The position numbers and the translations under genes were made by a program. A DNA stretch of 64,000 nucleotides from Stichopus chloronotus (Eukaryota > Echinodermata > Holothuroidea > Aspidochirotida > Stichopodidae), in NCBI GenBank assembly GCA_021234535.1, contig CM037843.1:39867200-39931199 (forward strand), written 5' to 3'. The notes under the pieces were generated by a model. It worked only from the letters and a program-made list of their open reading frames with translations. It did not search any database and was not told the DNA's origin. Shown here one piece after another: positions 1 to 12,000 of this stretch. Each line of letters begins with the position of its first letter. Position 1 is the stretch's first letter.

Positions 1-39
1 CAAGCTTCCGTAGAAACATTCCCGACCAGTCCCTGAACG
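1..39 (+). CDS. Partial exon at window edge, unrecognised gene
   Basis: From position 3 the frame reads Ser-Phe-Arg-Arg-Asn-Ile-Pro-Asp-Gln-Ser-Leu-Asn and then a single G before a GTAAAA donor at 40. The exon therefore ends in phase 1, which exactly matches the two-base entry of the next segment at 1804. The frame match is the main support, since the piece is too short to judge alone. The exon begins outside the window. Confidence 0.5.
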
Positions 40-3000
40 GTAAAACAATCAACCATGTTCACATTTTCGCGTCCAACTATCCTATCAAACATACTGTACA
101 GTAGTTGTCTGACAAACAGCCTGAGTTGGATGCCTGCAGATACATATAGTGCTGTAAACGCTTATCTTCCGTCTATTGCTTTTTTGAATATTTCTTATGT
201 CTTCTCTTGACCTGCTCATCAGGCTAATTAAATCAAATGGAAAAGTAAAAATGGAGAAATGATTTTCGTTTACCAATTATGTGACTTTGCAGTTTGTCCA
301 GGTCTCCTTGATTGGTGCACCCATTCTTTCATTCGCAGATTTGTGATGTAAAGATATAGCTGGGTGCTGCAACATATTTAAATGGGCAGAAGAAAAAAAA
401 GTTTTCACCGTTTTTGCAGCCCTTACAGCTGGGATGTGAGTCCCTCATTGCAAATGCAGTAAGACCATGTCTGTGGATGATAAATTACGTTTGATGTTAC
501 TACTGGGATGTCGGAATAAATTTGATATTTTTGTATGTGTTCCACAATTTTGTTGAGAAAATATAAAAAGCCTCACATAGTTTTAATTGCTGCCATTTTG
601 CTTAATGCTTTGGTTGAAAATACCACAAGAAGTAGTAAGGATGAAAGTTGTCATGGCAACCAGTCGTAAGAGAAGAACTCGCTTTTTTAAGCTCCATCTT
701 TGTTCTTCTTTCTTTGCCATCTATTTTATTTCTTGCCAATAAGTAGTCAGGGAAGAACTTTTAAAACTGATACTTTCCTTGTACATAATCATATACCAGA
801 GGATAGCACCTCCTGTGCAAACATTTCTTAAAATCAATATATGATATGCAAATAGTTTCACATGACACAAGATGAAATAGTACACCAAGTGTATGCAATA
901 TGTTCCTTTTTTAAATAACTAAAAAATCAGTGTGTGAATACAGTTAAACTTTTCTTTTTATGTGTAAATAAATTTCTCTGCTTTGGATACAACTGAAAAC
1001 ATTTCATTTGAAGGTAGTTGAATGTGAATAAGCATGGATAACATCATACTGACTGATAAAAAAATAAAAATAACATTGGACACCTACTGAAGGCCTTTTT
1101 TCAGTCCAGAACTTTCATTTAACATATGTGTGCATATTTGCAAAGTGTACGCATATATCTCATCATGACAGGTGTACTATCGTGAGAGTTGTATGTCGGC
1201 TTCCATAAATAGCCTAGTGATGCAACTGTGACCATCCAAGCCTGTAAAGAAGGAATATTACCACTCTTTCAATGTAGCACCAGAGGTCGTATATGAATCA
1301 AAAGAAAAAACTTTTGTCTTGTTTTGTTGAAATTCATGTTCCGTAGGTCAGAACCTCTGTGAACAAAGATAGTCAGTGCCTTTGAGATTGCAGTAAACAG
1401 GACAAAGAAAACACTTGTCAGCAAATCGAACTCCTCCCATCCTAAGATTTCTAGTTCTATCTTTTCTCTCCTTTCTTATTAATCACTGACAATCCGGAGT
1501 CCCCTTAATTGTCACTAACGTTTGTAACTTTAGCAATTTATGTTTGTTGCAAGCATGTAACAGTGTTTATCTGGGTCAGTGCAAACATTATATTGTTGAG
1601 GCGAGGTGGAGGGGGGGGGGGTGAATTGATCATGACTGCTTTAACATGAATTTTGGTAGGTCAAAAATGTTACCATTGTGACTCAAGTCCTCAGATTGTT
1701 TCTGCACAAGTACTTGAACTCAGGACTTGATGGAGTCAAGTGATTTCCCTTCTGGTTTCCATTCAAAGTGGACCAGCATCAAGGTTTTATTGACTTTTTT
1801 CAGATACCTCCTCTAACTTGCTGAAGAGTTTTATTCATCATCTTGAGTACAATGCAACCACCTTGCAGAGCCATGTCACTCAGCTAGTCTCATCAGCAGC
1901 TGCTGAGGTGGCGCACCCACAAGGACGTTCTAAGAAAAGAGAGGTATGGACCCAGATTAACATGGAGACAGTTGATTATTGTTCATATTGAAATATAAGG
2001 CACCCTTCAGGCCTACAATGAAAGAAAATGGGAGAGGAGGGGGTTGTCATTGTTAATAGCGTTTGCATCAAGGTATACCCGACATTCAATGCCAAGCCCT
2101 GCTCTGACATTGCTACCCGAATCCAAAGTTTCACTGTACATGTGAAAAATTTCAGCATATTTCTAAGAAAAACTTCATTTGCCACTCCAGTACATAAGAC
2201 ACAGGGTGCTACATAGAGGTGCAAAGCAAAATGTTACAAACTTCAAGACCAGTTCACTAGTGCCTAACGAGAAGTTCCTTGTTTGGGTACACAGATACAT
2301 ATGCGACTGACTATGGTGGGAAGGCACCTGGGTCTAAATTTTGCACCTGGTTCAAACTAGGCTGTTCACCAGAGTTATTCATGACAATTACTGAAAACTA
2401 ATAATATTTAGAGTAAGTACATCCAGCACACACACTTATCCTGACTGACATTACATTCATATTTGGTCTTAGCCGCAGTTTTCCATGCTGCTTTGTTGCT
2501 CTGCACATGAGAAAATAATTTGTAGGCTCAGAAAAAGCCTGAACCTGTAATGGGCTCCAGATTTTCATAGTGTCCTACATTAGTCAGCCTTTATGCTGTG
2601 TTCTGAGCATGTGACCCACTTGAGATTTACAGTATATTGTTATACCCTTCTGTCACCTTTCATTACTACTTTCCCAGTCAGCTTTCACAGGGAACAAGCA
2701 ACACCAGTTATAATGGTGGGTATCTGCATGGAATCATGAATGCCCAAATCATAATAATTCTTCCACATGAATTTACTCTAGAAAGAAAGTAAACTTCATA
2801 GGTCACTCCCAACACGGACTAATCTACCCTCTTCGCTCCCACAAATTGTGCAGCCAGTTAGTTAGGGTACACAGTGTGGTAGTTGCTTTCTAGAACTATT
2901 TGTGTTGATATGTGAATTCTCCATGGACCACAGTGAGGGGACAGTGTGACACTGCTATCATGCACTTGAGATAAAATTAGAGGTCATGCTGGGACACTGT

Positions 3001-6000
3001 GGTAGGACAGTGTTACATCACGAAGTGTACAAAAACATGTAAAAACTAAAGAAAAGATACCCTCAAACCAGAAGCCAAATCTCTGCTTACATCGGTTTCC
3101 CAGCTAATGATATCATTTGCAGCTAGGCATTTCACTCAAAGTGTTCATTTTAATACTTAGTGCCAGTGATGTATCAAGGATTTTGTTGCATTGTGGGTGC
3201 AGATGGATGTTGCCTTAGGAGAGGGGTCTAAGGGGGGTGTACCCTCCCTTTTGAGAAAATTCAAATAGTGTTGCATATGTTACACTTGAATGTAGGCTAA
3301 TTACTTTAGAAGTCAATGCCTGCACCTGCTTGACTTCATACATCCTACTGTCTGCCTGTATCTCTCTCTCTCTCTCTCTCTTCTGTCTGTCTGTCTGTCT
3401 GTCATTTTCCCTTCTCTTTATTTTTCGACATGTGACTTTTATGTCCCCCAGTGGATCTACCACTGTTTGTACACTTACTTATAGGAGTCATCATGTTTAT
3501 TACATGAACACTGTGTGGAATCATGATGTCTGAGCTGCCACTACTTTCACTGGATGATAAAATTATTGTGATGTATTCATGTGAACATCAACTTGGAATC
3601 ATGTTTCCTGAGGAATCTTGTATTAAATATTGTTGGGTCATTTAAAAAGGACTATAATATAGTGTGCACATTCACCAGAAAAAAGAAAGAAAGAATGAAT
3701 TAACTAGTATAGATCACTCTGCACCCTACCGCCTCAAGAAAGTTTTGTAACTTTCTGAACACTTAATGCGGCTAAGATTTGGTGTAAAGAGTGGCAGGTG
3801 CTTTCTAGTGTTGTGCATTTATTGTGAGATGGGAAACCTACAGTGATACTGTGAGTGGAGAGAGTGACACTGCTGGTGATAAAACGGTACCGTTATCGTC
3901 ACAAGTGACAGAGAGATACTGCGGTAGGATGGTGCGGCATTCATCGTAACAGTAAATAATGTGTTCAGGAACAATTAGATCACAGTTTGCTAGATTGGTA
4001 TTCTCAGAATATTCATCATTAATTTGTGTTCAATACTTGAGCGTATTTTATACGCTTATGGAGGATCAGACTTAAATGCATCACACAAATCATTATTGTA
4101 GGCTGATGCATCATCATCCAGATTATAGAATACTTGCCCCATGCATGTAGAGAGCTGGAAAGGTCGTGAAAAATGTGAAATTGATGACCATTGATGACCA
4201 TTGATTTTAAAGATTGCTGGGTACATCCTCTGGAAGACCACGTTACAGTGGGTAGTGTATGCTCCATCTCTGCTGCTGTTAGTTCACACTGGATGCCGTC
4301 AAAACTATCGCGATTTCTTCACGTGGATCCTGTGAAGTATCATGTTCCCGGAAGCATTTTATTAAATAAATGCTGTCAACTCTGAATCAGATCCTCTTCA
4401 TGTTCACACCCCAAACTGAGATCATCCTAGCAAAGTTCAGATAATTCCTGGATCTGAGGCCAGCATTCACTCTAAAACGGGCATTTACCGGATCTGAAGC
4501 AGGCTGGCATTCTTGATAAAACGGGCATTTAGGGGATCTGAAGCAGGCATGTACCTGATCTGAAGCAGGCATTCAGTTGAGCAAGTTGGGCCCCCTTTGA
4601 GGGATATGATTCTTCTCGCACACTCACCTCTGCTGTTCAAAATGATGAAACAGGTAGACTTGAAGGGACGGTGGGACATCAGTGATATCCCCACGATTTA
4701 CTTATGATGCAGAATGTGGATGAAATTTAACTGTCATCTAGGAATGTGAAAAAAAAATGTTTTTACTTAAAATTTGCTGGCATCAAAAACTGTGAAAGTT
4801 ACAGTTGACCTTTCTCATTCTCAGAGAGAAGAATCCTTGCAGAGAGCAGTACCAACTGTAGTTGATGCAATTACATCAATCCTGTGTGACAGTACCAATC
4901 ATATCTTCAGGAGGAATTGTCTAGCATATGCAGGGGTAAGGTTTCTGTTGTCACAGAAGGCCTATATCTATCACTGAATTAAACATGTTTTGGTAGCCAC
5001 CTACTCTTTATATTCTTGACATGTGAAGTTTTGACTCTGTACTGAAAATAAGATGCAAACTTTTATAGCTATTTTTTTTTTTTTTTGCTGATATGATATT
5101 GACCTGAACAACCTTTGCTTACTTTTCCGTAACTAGTTAGGCTTACTTTTTTCTGATTGAAACTTATGTGATATACTTACACAGGCCAGCAATACGCAAG
5201 AAGTGGCACAATTTTTGACAGAGCGCTTAACGGCGATGACTGAGCCCCTCGGATACATCCGTCGAGAAGATGATCTGAAAATTAGCCCAGTAAGTGTGTG
5301 CTAGTTTCAATGTTAGGGCATGTCTTAATTGAAGCTGGTTTTACAAAAATTATGAATAATCATTTAGGAGCAACAGTGCATCACTGGTATTCATCTCTCT
5401 GCATTTAATTTGGGAAAATCAAACTTAAATTATGAATTGTTTCCTGGAAAGGGAAACTTTTTTTTGAAAGAGAGAGTGGGGGGGGGCGGGGAGACAGGGG
5501 AACATGCGTAAGGATTTCAAGGTTTTTAAGAGCGAATAGCTGAATTAATTGAAATCATTTGGAATCTTCGGGTCTAACGATGGAATGTAAACAAAAATGT
5601 ACCTATCCTGAGATTTAATTTTTCACCCAGAGATATGCTAAAACCTGAGATTTAGGGGATGGACTGTGCCTGAACCCCACAGAGGCCTTAAGATGGGCAC
5701 CTGAGTCCCCACTTGGAAAGTTTGCACTCTGTGCTCAATTATGCACTTACATTTTTTTGCCCCACAACAGTTTCTTTTTCCCTCTATTTGCCCCTCCCCC
5801 CCTTCCCAAATCTAAAATCCTTGTGTTGCAACTGCTACTATGCTGCTTTTGATGTACACAAAGACCCAGTGGCGTGATGTTTGGGAAAAAAACTCCCAAT
5901 AGTTATGTGTTTGACTGTGCTTGTACACAAAGCAAAACATTTTCTCTTTTCTTGGATTTAATTTCAATAATGGTGTGAACCATCTAGATGTTACAAGTAC

Positions 6001-9000
6001 ATCATTCGTAAAAACAGTTGCCATCATATCTGTTAGTTTTGAAAGAGACGATTTGATTATTTCCATTGTTATCGTTGTGTTCTTCAAGTGCATCATCATC
6101 AGTCACTGCTTTTGTGAAAATGATGTTCAACTGGAACCATCAACCCCCAAAAAATATGAATGGCAGTAACTGCAACTCGAGTTCATCGTTTGAAGACGTC
6201 GCAAAAACGTTATCGACCCCGATGGACCTCTGAAAGATTCCTTCCTCCCAATAACTGATACGAGGAAGGAAGTAGGTAGTAATCCAACGACTTGTTCTGA
6301 GAGGCCAAACCCACACAGGATATTAGCAATCTGCTGTTGGCTAAGATAACAATTATGATATTATCTGTTCTTCTGCCATTATAATTTAGTTTGTACCTCA
6401 TGATTTTGGCTTCATGGGTTTAATGACTGTTTAATAAAAGCACATACATGTAAAAAAAAAAAAAGTGACAAAAATTTAAGGAAGCCTGTTTACACAGCAG
6501 AAAAATACACCTCGATGGTAACCGGATCATGGCCATTGGGGTAATTTGTTTGGAAGTTGCCATAAAACTCAATGGAGCTGGCAGAGGTTCAATCAAATTC
6601 TGCAAAATATTGAGATTCTGTGTTCCTTGTTCTCCCTTTTTTCAGGCATGAAAATGACTTCCTCACCGACAAGGACATAAAAATCTCTTCTCCGCAGGTT
6701 CAGTCTCTTGTGTTAATACTGAAGATGAACAATTTTTACTTTTTTTTTAGTATAGGGACAATTACACATGAAAGAAGATGTCTTTACGATGGGAGTAATA
6801 AGAGCGCACCACCTTCCCCACACCAAAGACCATCAAAAGATGGTCCCAACAGAGTAATGAAACGTTTTTGACCTCCCGCAGAAGACCACAGTAGATAATG
6901 ATAATGCTGACGGTATTAAAAACGAAAGCCCCCATCTTCGTTGCACTGCCGTCACGAGGGGTATGAAGCTATCTGTCGCAGGTTGGGTCGTAAAAGACCA
7001 CTGGGGGAATGAACGCAAGTGGGGGGGGAAAACCCCTTTTGAAAGATCAATGTCTTTTTTCTTCATGGTCTGATGCACATAATGACAGTCACGCACAGGT
7101 TTCATTATGCATAGCCAACTGAGCCATGAGGATGCATGCTATGATGTGCGTGATGAAATTGAAAAGCAAAGATTTATTGGTCAGTGATGTATTTAGTCCT
7201 TTTCCTAATGGGCACTGTAGCAATTGTTGGTTAATTTTAGATAAGTTCTTCTCATCCATTGTGAGGGTAAATGAACAGCCATATAGGGTGGTTACCTGCC
7301 AAAGAATTGACAATGAGGATTTTATCATCTTTGGCTGAATACATCCACCATTTCAGTATAATGTCCCACATTCCTACATAGACTAAGGGTGTAAATACCA
7401 AACCTGACGGGTTTCGTAGGCACCTGTTATTTTCCAGTTGCTATACTGTAATGCTGAACAAGTTCTCTGTATTTTCATGATCAATCCTGTCAATTGCTTA
7501 CAAGTGCACTGATATCCAAGAGCAATATTCGTCTTATTGGCCAGGCTGTGGGAAAACGTGTCCTGAGAAACAATAGTGGCAGAAAAATGGATCCTATAGT
7601 TTTTGCACGCTTTGTTCTTGCAGCAGTTAAATTTAAATTTAGGTTTAGTCCAGTCCATTGTAATAATAACAAGCATTACACAGATGTCAGTTCCCGTTTG
7701 GTCAAGTACTCTGAATAATTTGTTAAGTTCAACTTCAATTATTTGTAGCAGCAAAGTCCCATGCGAACATCTCTCCATCCTTCAGTCTGCCTAATTGTTG
7801 AAGCAATGTCAAATAGTAATGGATAAATATGGCCAGTCTGACCGCTTCACAGTCCCAGGTTGGGTTAGAGCAAGATGACAGCTGAAAATAGATCTACTTT
7901 TTTCTCTCTTTTTCGGTTCACTTAAGTCTTATTGTTTCTCCAAATTTGTTTTTGCATCAATTGTGTTTATAGTTTTAGTAGACCAAAGAGAGGTAAAGAT
8001 ACTTGGTTAAAGTCATCGAGGCTTGACTATTGTAGACTGTACATACAGGAGAGTGTAATAAACTGGTCAAACAATATAGATGTACATGGTTCTGTTGTAT
8101 TGCAAACCGTCCCCATGGTCATGTCAGGGAACCCTGAAGTGAGGTACCTATTCTTCTGGAAAAGAGAATCAGACCTTTAGTTGCATCACTCTCAATAGAC
8201 TAGTGTTGGAGTGTTGTTCAATTTCTTGTATTTTTAAAAGAGCAAGGCAGTGGTTGAACATGATAAAAGATTGAGAAAAGTCGCTGTATGCTGGAGAGTG
8301 TTAAAATGTCACCCCCCAAGATACCTCAGGAGGATAAGGCAGGGCCAAATGGGATAGCTGTTTTAACATTTAATCAGAAATTTTAGATATCTCAGACAGT
8401 GTGTTATTGTATTTATCAAAAAATCAATTCTAGATGTCCGAAATTTTATCCTAGATATTTATATTTAAAATTTGAGATATCTGAAATTTAATTTAATTCC
8501 CAATATCTAAATTCAGTTCTAGATATCTAACATTTAATTCCAGTTATCTGAAATTCAGATTGAGATGTCTGAAATTAAATTTTAGATAGCTAAAATAGAT
8601 TTTTAGATATCTGAAATTCAAATTCATATATCTCAAATTTAAGCTCAGATATCTTGAATTCAGTTTTCAGATCTCTAAAGCTCATATTCATCAGCCCTGA
8701 AAATCCCTGAAAAAAGGAAATGTTGCACAACAGAGTTCTGTATCATACATACTGTATCTGTGTACGCACTGTGTGTGCAGCTTTCTATTTTGACGCTGCT
8801 TGGTGCTAGCCTATCAGGCCTTGTATATGTGTGTATACAGTAAGTTAGGCATACTTCAGCACCAACAGCTACTATGCTGCTGGTATGTTTTAATTGGGAA
8901 GCCTTGTTTATTCGATGTAGAAATGGATGTCAACCATTTGTATAAACTGTTTGATCATGTCCAAGCAACTGTAGAGCAGGTATTGGACGATGGAGATGAC

Positions 9001-12000
9001 TTCCAGCCACCTGATCCCTTTGTTAAAGGGGAAATCAGGGTTTGACTGAGAATATTCACCTTTAGTTGATTTTTCTTTCTAAACTGATTGTTCACCGAAA
9101 TATAGAGACGTTGGGGAGGTGTTTGAAGGTAGAAGAAATGGTAAATATTGCGTTAATTACTGTTGAATGAGAACTCTTAATATTTGTCGGGTACAAAAAA
9201 TTAACCTTCATGTATAAGACAAGACAGCCTCCTCTATGCGATGACCAATCACAGCGTAAGACTGAGATGACATTATATGAATAAACATAACCAAATGTTT
9301 ACGGTTCCCATGCTGTTCGTGCCTTGCGCAATGCTAAGTAAACAAGAGTTTAGTGATAGTTGATGATACATAGCAGCACTTGTAGGCTACGTATGAAACT
9401 GTTCAGCCACACCTCCACATACCTTGAAAAGGCGATGGTAATGAATATTCATATGTGATACGATGAATATGGATGTTCCAGACTTTGGGAGTATTTCACC
9501 AAATGTTTTGCAAATTTCACTCGTTTCTCGAAATTGCCCCTATGTTTTGAGATAATCTTGATCATATTTGTTAGTTACAACTCATTGTTCGATACCGGTG
9601 GGGAATTGAAGTGAAAAAAATTGTGAAAATAAACCCTGATTTCCCCTTTAAATAAAAGGCCTAGCACTAAGTTTACATAGCAGAATATAATGTGTAACTT
9701 ATAATAATTAGTACTATAGTATATGAGATGCTACTTGACCAATCAGAATTGACCGACAGTGTACAAACATGACTTGAACATGGCATGGGCTGCATTTCCA
9801 ATATCTAAAATTGAATTTCAGATATCTCAAAATTAGTTTTAGATATCTAAAACTGAAGTAGTGATATCTGAAATAGAATTTATGATGTCCAAAACTGAAG
9901 TAGAGATGTCTGAAATAGGATTTTAGATATCTGAAATTCAATTAGAGATAGCTGAAAATTGAATTTAAGAGATCTGAAATAAAATTTTCGATATCTAAAA
10001 TTCTCTGGTATTTCAAGATAGGTAACATTATTTCAAGATACCTGCATTAACTTAATATATCTGAAATTAAATTTGAGATATTTGAAATTCATTATAGATG
10101 TCTATAATGCCTGATTAAATGGTGAAACAGCTTTCCATAGGGCCAAGGAAACAGGACATGGTGAAAACTAACTAGTCACATCCTGTGACAAAACTTGCTT
10201 GTCTGAAATTCTGTGACATTTTGAGAATTCTATGACAGCATGTGACAAGTGGTCAGTAAAATTTGGTGACAAAAAGGAATTTTTACAACATACACTGCCT
10301 TTTAATAGTTGTACTTCTGAGTTTCTCTTTTTCTAATGATATGCATCGAAGTTGACCCCTTAAATTGATAATAAATGAACTGAATTTAATTTTGGCTGTC
10401 TTTAGTTTGATTTTGCAACAATTGCAATACCCATCCTTTTTCAGTTTCTTTCCATTTTTTAAAATCTAATCTTTCATTTTATCATGTGTTTGTCCATCAG
10501 ATATGGGTGCCTTTATTTTTTAGTTGGGTTGCAGAATGACTAGGAGTCAAGCAATTGCATATCGGTCTTTATGATGTTAACTTCTCAATAAAAGTCATCA
10601 AATGCAGTCAAAGGGATACTAAATCCCTTGATCATGTTGATCAAACGTAAATATCAGAACCATAGCCTGGTTTACATCGATGGTAAACTTAAAAAGTAAC
10701 TTACAGCAGACATTGGGAGGCATGAGGACAATGCAGTATCTTTACTCTTTTTCGGTAATAATCATGTATGTATTGTAATTCTGCTAAGCCAAGTAGGCTG
10801 TCAGGGATTTGTAGAACTTCATTTTATGCTGCTTCAAGTGGCGGTTCCTTTTATGGTAAAGTTACTGAATTCATCGTTATCACCTACAAATACCGTGTCT
10901 CACCTATGTGACAAAACCAAAGTTGATGTGATTTAAAGATGGCAAAAAGAACCACCAAAAAAAAAAGAAAAACCTAACACTTGAGACTTTCCTGTGACAC
11001 TTTGAACTTTTTGAGATATGACAAATTGTGACTCGCCATTAAGCATGAATTAATCCAGTCTCTTAAATCGTCGCTGAGAATTGTTAAAAAATTAAAAATG
11101 ATCAGGTGAGGAGATATATTTCATTGATTTTCAATAAAGGAAAAGTTAAAAAGCGTACCAAATTAGGAATGGGATATGCAATGAAGGTGATGTTGTCTCA
11201 CATGGTTTACTTTATGGGTTTTAGCTTAATTATACCACACCTTAGTTGTCCTTATAGAGGCACAGTGAGTTGTTTTGTAAAATTCACAATTTTTTTTTCC
11301 AAAACTGTCAAGTATCCTTTCACACGGTCAAACTAAGAGAATCGCCATGTGCTTCACACAAATGGACATTATTGAGTGAATGAGTAATTAACGATTCAAG
11401 TTATATTTTGAAAATTCGTACACAGACATTTTTTTCACATAAGTACTAATTCATGTGCACTCAGCCAGTACATGACTGGTGTAAAGAATTAAAAATTTGA
11501 CAGTTAGCAAAACTAGTGGATGTGAAACTTGACTAAATATGCTAGCTATTAGCATTGTCATGTGGTTGTTACCCTTCAATAAATCCTCATTAATTTACTG
11601 ATATCATCTCAATGTGCCCCTTTAAGATAGCTGAACATTAATTTAAAGAAACTAGTTTTCATGTCTCAAGTTGAGGTCAACTTCCCTCTCTGACAGATAT
11701 CCTCTCGACAAATTGAAAAAATATTGTAAGCGCCGACTAATTCGCTAGTGTGACGCTCTAGAGGCATCACTGTTCACTGAATTGAAATATTTCATACAGT
11801 TTGAATCAATGAGCAAAATGAGCATGTTGCATTAGACTGGAGCTATGCCAAAACGAAACCTGAGGTCATTCATCAGCAAGGGACCAGGTCAAGATGACTG
11901 TTAATTTGATATGTCAAGGCTGGGGTCTGAACTTGATAAAGATCACTTGTTTATGTGTTTCATGCATGAATATGAAGAAACTTGATACATCCCTAGAACA

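Larger units (their letters stand above)
8335..10146. mobile_element. Large foldback structure with 21-24-bp subrepeat arms
   Basis: The outer ends near 8335-8400 and 10090-10146 are inverted copies (GGGCCAAATGG..AGCTGTTTTAAC..ATTTAATCAG against its complement). Inside each end lies an array of 12 to 15 imperfect 21-24-bp units built on the palindrome AGATATCT followed by GAAATTNAATT (8378-8690 and 9797-10110). The arrays are also inverted relative to each other. The centre (about 8700-9790) contains the doubtful exon 5 and a separate TTAA MITE. This layout matches foldback-type DNA transposons with subterminal repeat arrays. No transposase ORF is visible. Confidence 0.7.

Noticed and set aside
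6646..6700. Exon-like stretch between TTTTTTCAG and CCGCAG/GTTCAG
   Set aside because: It is open in only one frame, which needs two bases from the previous exon and does not match the phase 0 exit of exon 4.
7383..7778. 131-codon minus-strand ORF
   Set aside because: No recognisable domain, no splice context, and overlapping ORFs of similar length on the other strand; chance in AT-rich intron.
8378..10110. CRISPR-like or satellite reading of the 21-24-bp repeats
   Set aside because: There are no spacers, units are diverged, the host is eukaryotic, and the two arrays are inverted with shared outer ends, fitting a foldback element.
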